Part shown: piece by piece, positions 4,929-5,409 of the stretch
Position numbering within the stretch: position 1 is the stretch's first letter
Layout of the letters: every line of letters begins with the position of its first letter
NCBI GenBank assembly: GCA_019420135.1
Contig: JAHZHS010000137.1
Span: 1 to 5,409 of the forward strand
Length of the DNA: 5,409 nt
Direction of reading: 5' to 3'
Source: Oscillospiraceae bacterium
GTDB lineage: Bacteria > Bacillota > Clostridia > Oscillospirales > Ruminococcaceae
Notes under the pieces: generated by a model
Seen by the model: only the letters and a program-made list of their open reading frames with translations
Databases searched by the model: none
Told to the model about the DNA's origin: nothing
Program-made: the position numbers and the translations under genes

Positions 4929-5409
4929 TCAGAACGCCACTTTCTTGGCGATGTAATCCTTCAGCTCGGAGATGGGCAGGCGGACCTGCTCCATGGTGTC
5001 GCGGTCACGGACGGTGACGCAGTTGTCGGCGGGGGTCTTGTCGTCGCCCACGGTCTGGAAGTCGACCGTCACGCACAGCGGGGTGCCGATCTCGTCCTGA
5101 CGGCGATAACGCTTGCCGATGGAACCGGCATCGTCGAAGTCCACCATGAAGTCCTTGGCCAGCTCGTTGCGGATCTCCATGGCCTTACCGGACAGCTTCT
5201 TGGACAGGGGCAGCACGGCGCACTTGAAGGGTGCCAGGAAGGGATGCAGGTGCAGCACGGTGCGGATGTCCTCCTTGCCCTTGCTGTCCACGAGATGCTC
5301 CTCGTCGTAGGCCTCGCAAAGGAACGCAAGCGGAACGCGGTCGCAGCCGAGGGAGGGCTCGATGACGTAGGGAATATAGTGCTCGTTGGTTTCAGGATCG
5401 AAGTGCTCC
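4929..5409 (-). CDS. glyS: Glycyl-tRNA synthetase, single-chain class II type (C-terminal part)
   Basis: The last 159 residues are in the window; the gene runs off the right edge, so the start lies outside. The protein charges tRNA-Gly with glycine in the cytosol. The visible start of the fragment holds class II motif 3, VIEPSLGCDRVPLAFL, whose arginine contacts ATP in the family. It is followed by the acidic YDEEH turn and then the HGTP anticodon-binding domain (from about VLHLHPFLAPFKCAVLPL through VDFDDAGSIGKRYRRQDEIGTPLCVTVDF to the C-terminus). This is the alpha-dimer type of GlyRS used by many Gram-positive and eukaryotic lineages, distinct from the GlyQ/GlyS alpha2-beta2 form. A GTG at 5289-5291 is an internal valine codon and not a start, because motif 3 continues upstream in the same frame. 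It is convergent with the regulator gene and unrelated to lar function. Confidence 0.95.
   Translation of the reverse strand, partial: EHFDPETNEHYIPYVIEPSLGCDRVPLAFLCEAYDEEHLVDSKGKEDIRTVLHLHPFLAPFKCAVLPLSKKLSGKAMEIRNELAKDFMVDFDDAGSIGKRYRRQDEIGTPLCVTVDFQTVGDDKTPADNCVTVRDRDTMEQVRLPISELKDYIAKKVAF

Overview
The window (about 60% GC by eye) looks like chromosomal DNA from an anaerobic member of the Bacillota, most likely class Clostridia near Oscillospiraceae/Ruminococcaceae (Faecalibacterium/Gemmiger/Subdoligranulum-like). This rests on the single-chain class II glycyl-tRNA synthetase, strong AGGAGG-type ribosome binding sites, an M29 aminopeptidase and a clostridial style of protein sequence at high GC. 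The taxon is inferred from protein style and not proved. I see no phage, transposon, CRISPR, rRNA or tRNA sequence.

Layout: (1) positions 32-1267, minus strand: a complete M29 family metallo-aminopeptidase with all expected metal and catalytic residues. (2) Positions 1268-1454: a divergent intergenic region carrying a very good sigma70-type promoter for the next gene and a weaker candidate for the aminopeptidase. (3) Positions 1455-1970, plus strand: a small multi-pass membrane protein of unknown function. (4) Positions 1973-2013: a long GC-rich hairpin between convergent genes. (5) Positions 2043-4044, minus strand: a two-gene operon with a LarA-type nickel-pincer 2-hydroxyacid racemase first and a MIP-family (aquaglyceroporin, LarD-like) channel second. 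(6) Positions 4045-4177: a divergent control region. (7) Positions 4178-4837, plus strand: a Crp/Fnr-family regulator in the place of LarR. (8) Positions 4863-4902: a bidirectional terminator. (9) Positions 4929 to the right edge, minus strand: the C-terminal part of glycyl-tRNA synthetase.

The main biological unit is larR <> larA-larD. In Lactobacillus plantarum, LarA interconverts D- and L-lactate using the nickel-pincer nucleotide (NPN) cofactor, LarD is an aquaglyceroporin that conducts lactic acid, and LarR is a divergently encoded Crp/Fnr activator. The same three roles occur here in a minimal arrangement. The cofactor genes larB, larC and larE are not in the window and must lie elsewhere if the enzyme is active. 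Points of interest are a channel whose second NPA box reads NQA, and an imperfect palindrome in the divergent region placed where it could both activate larA and repress larR.
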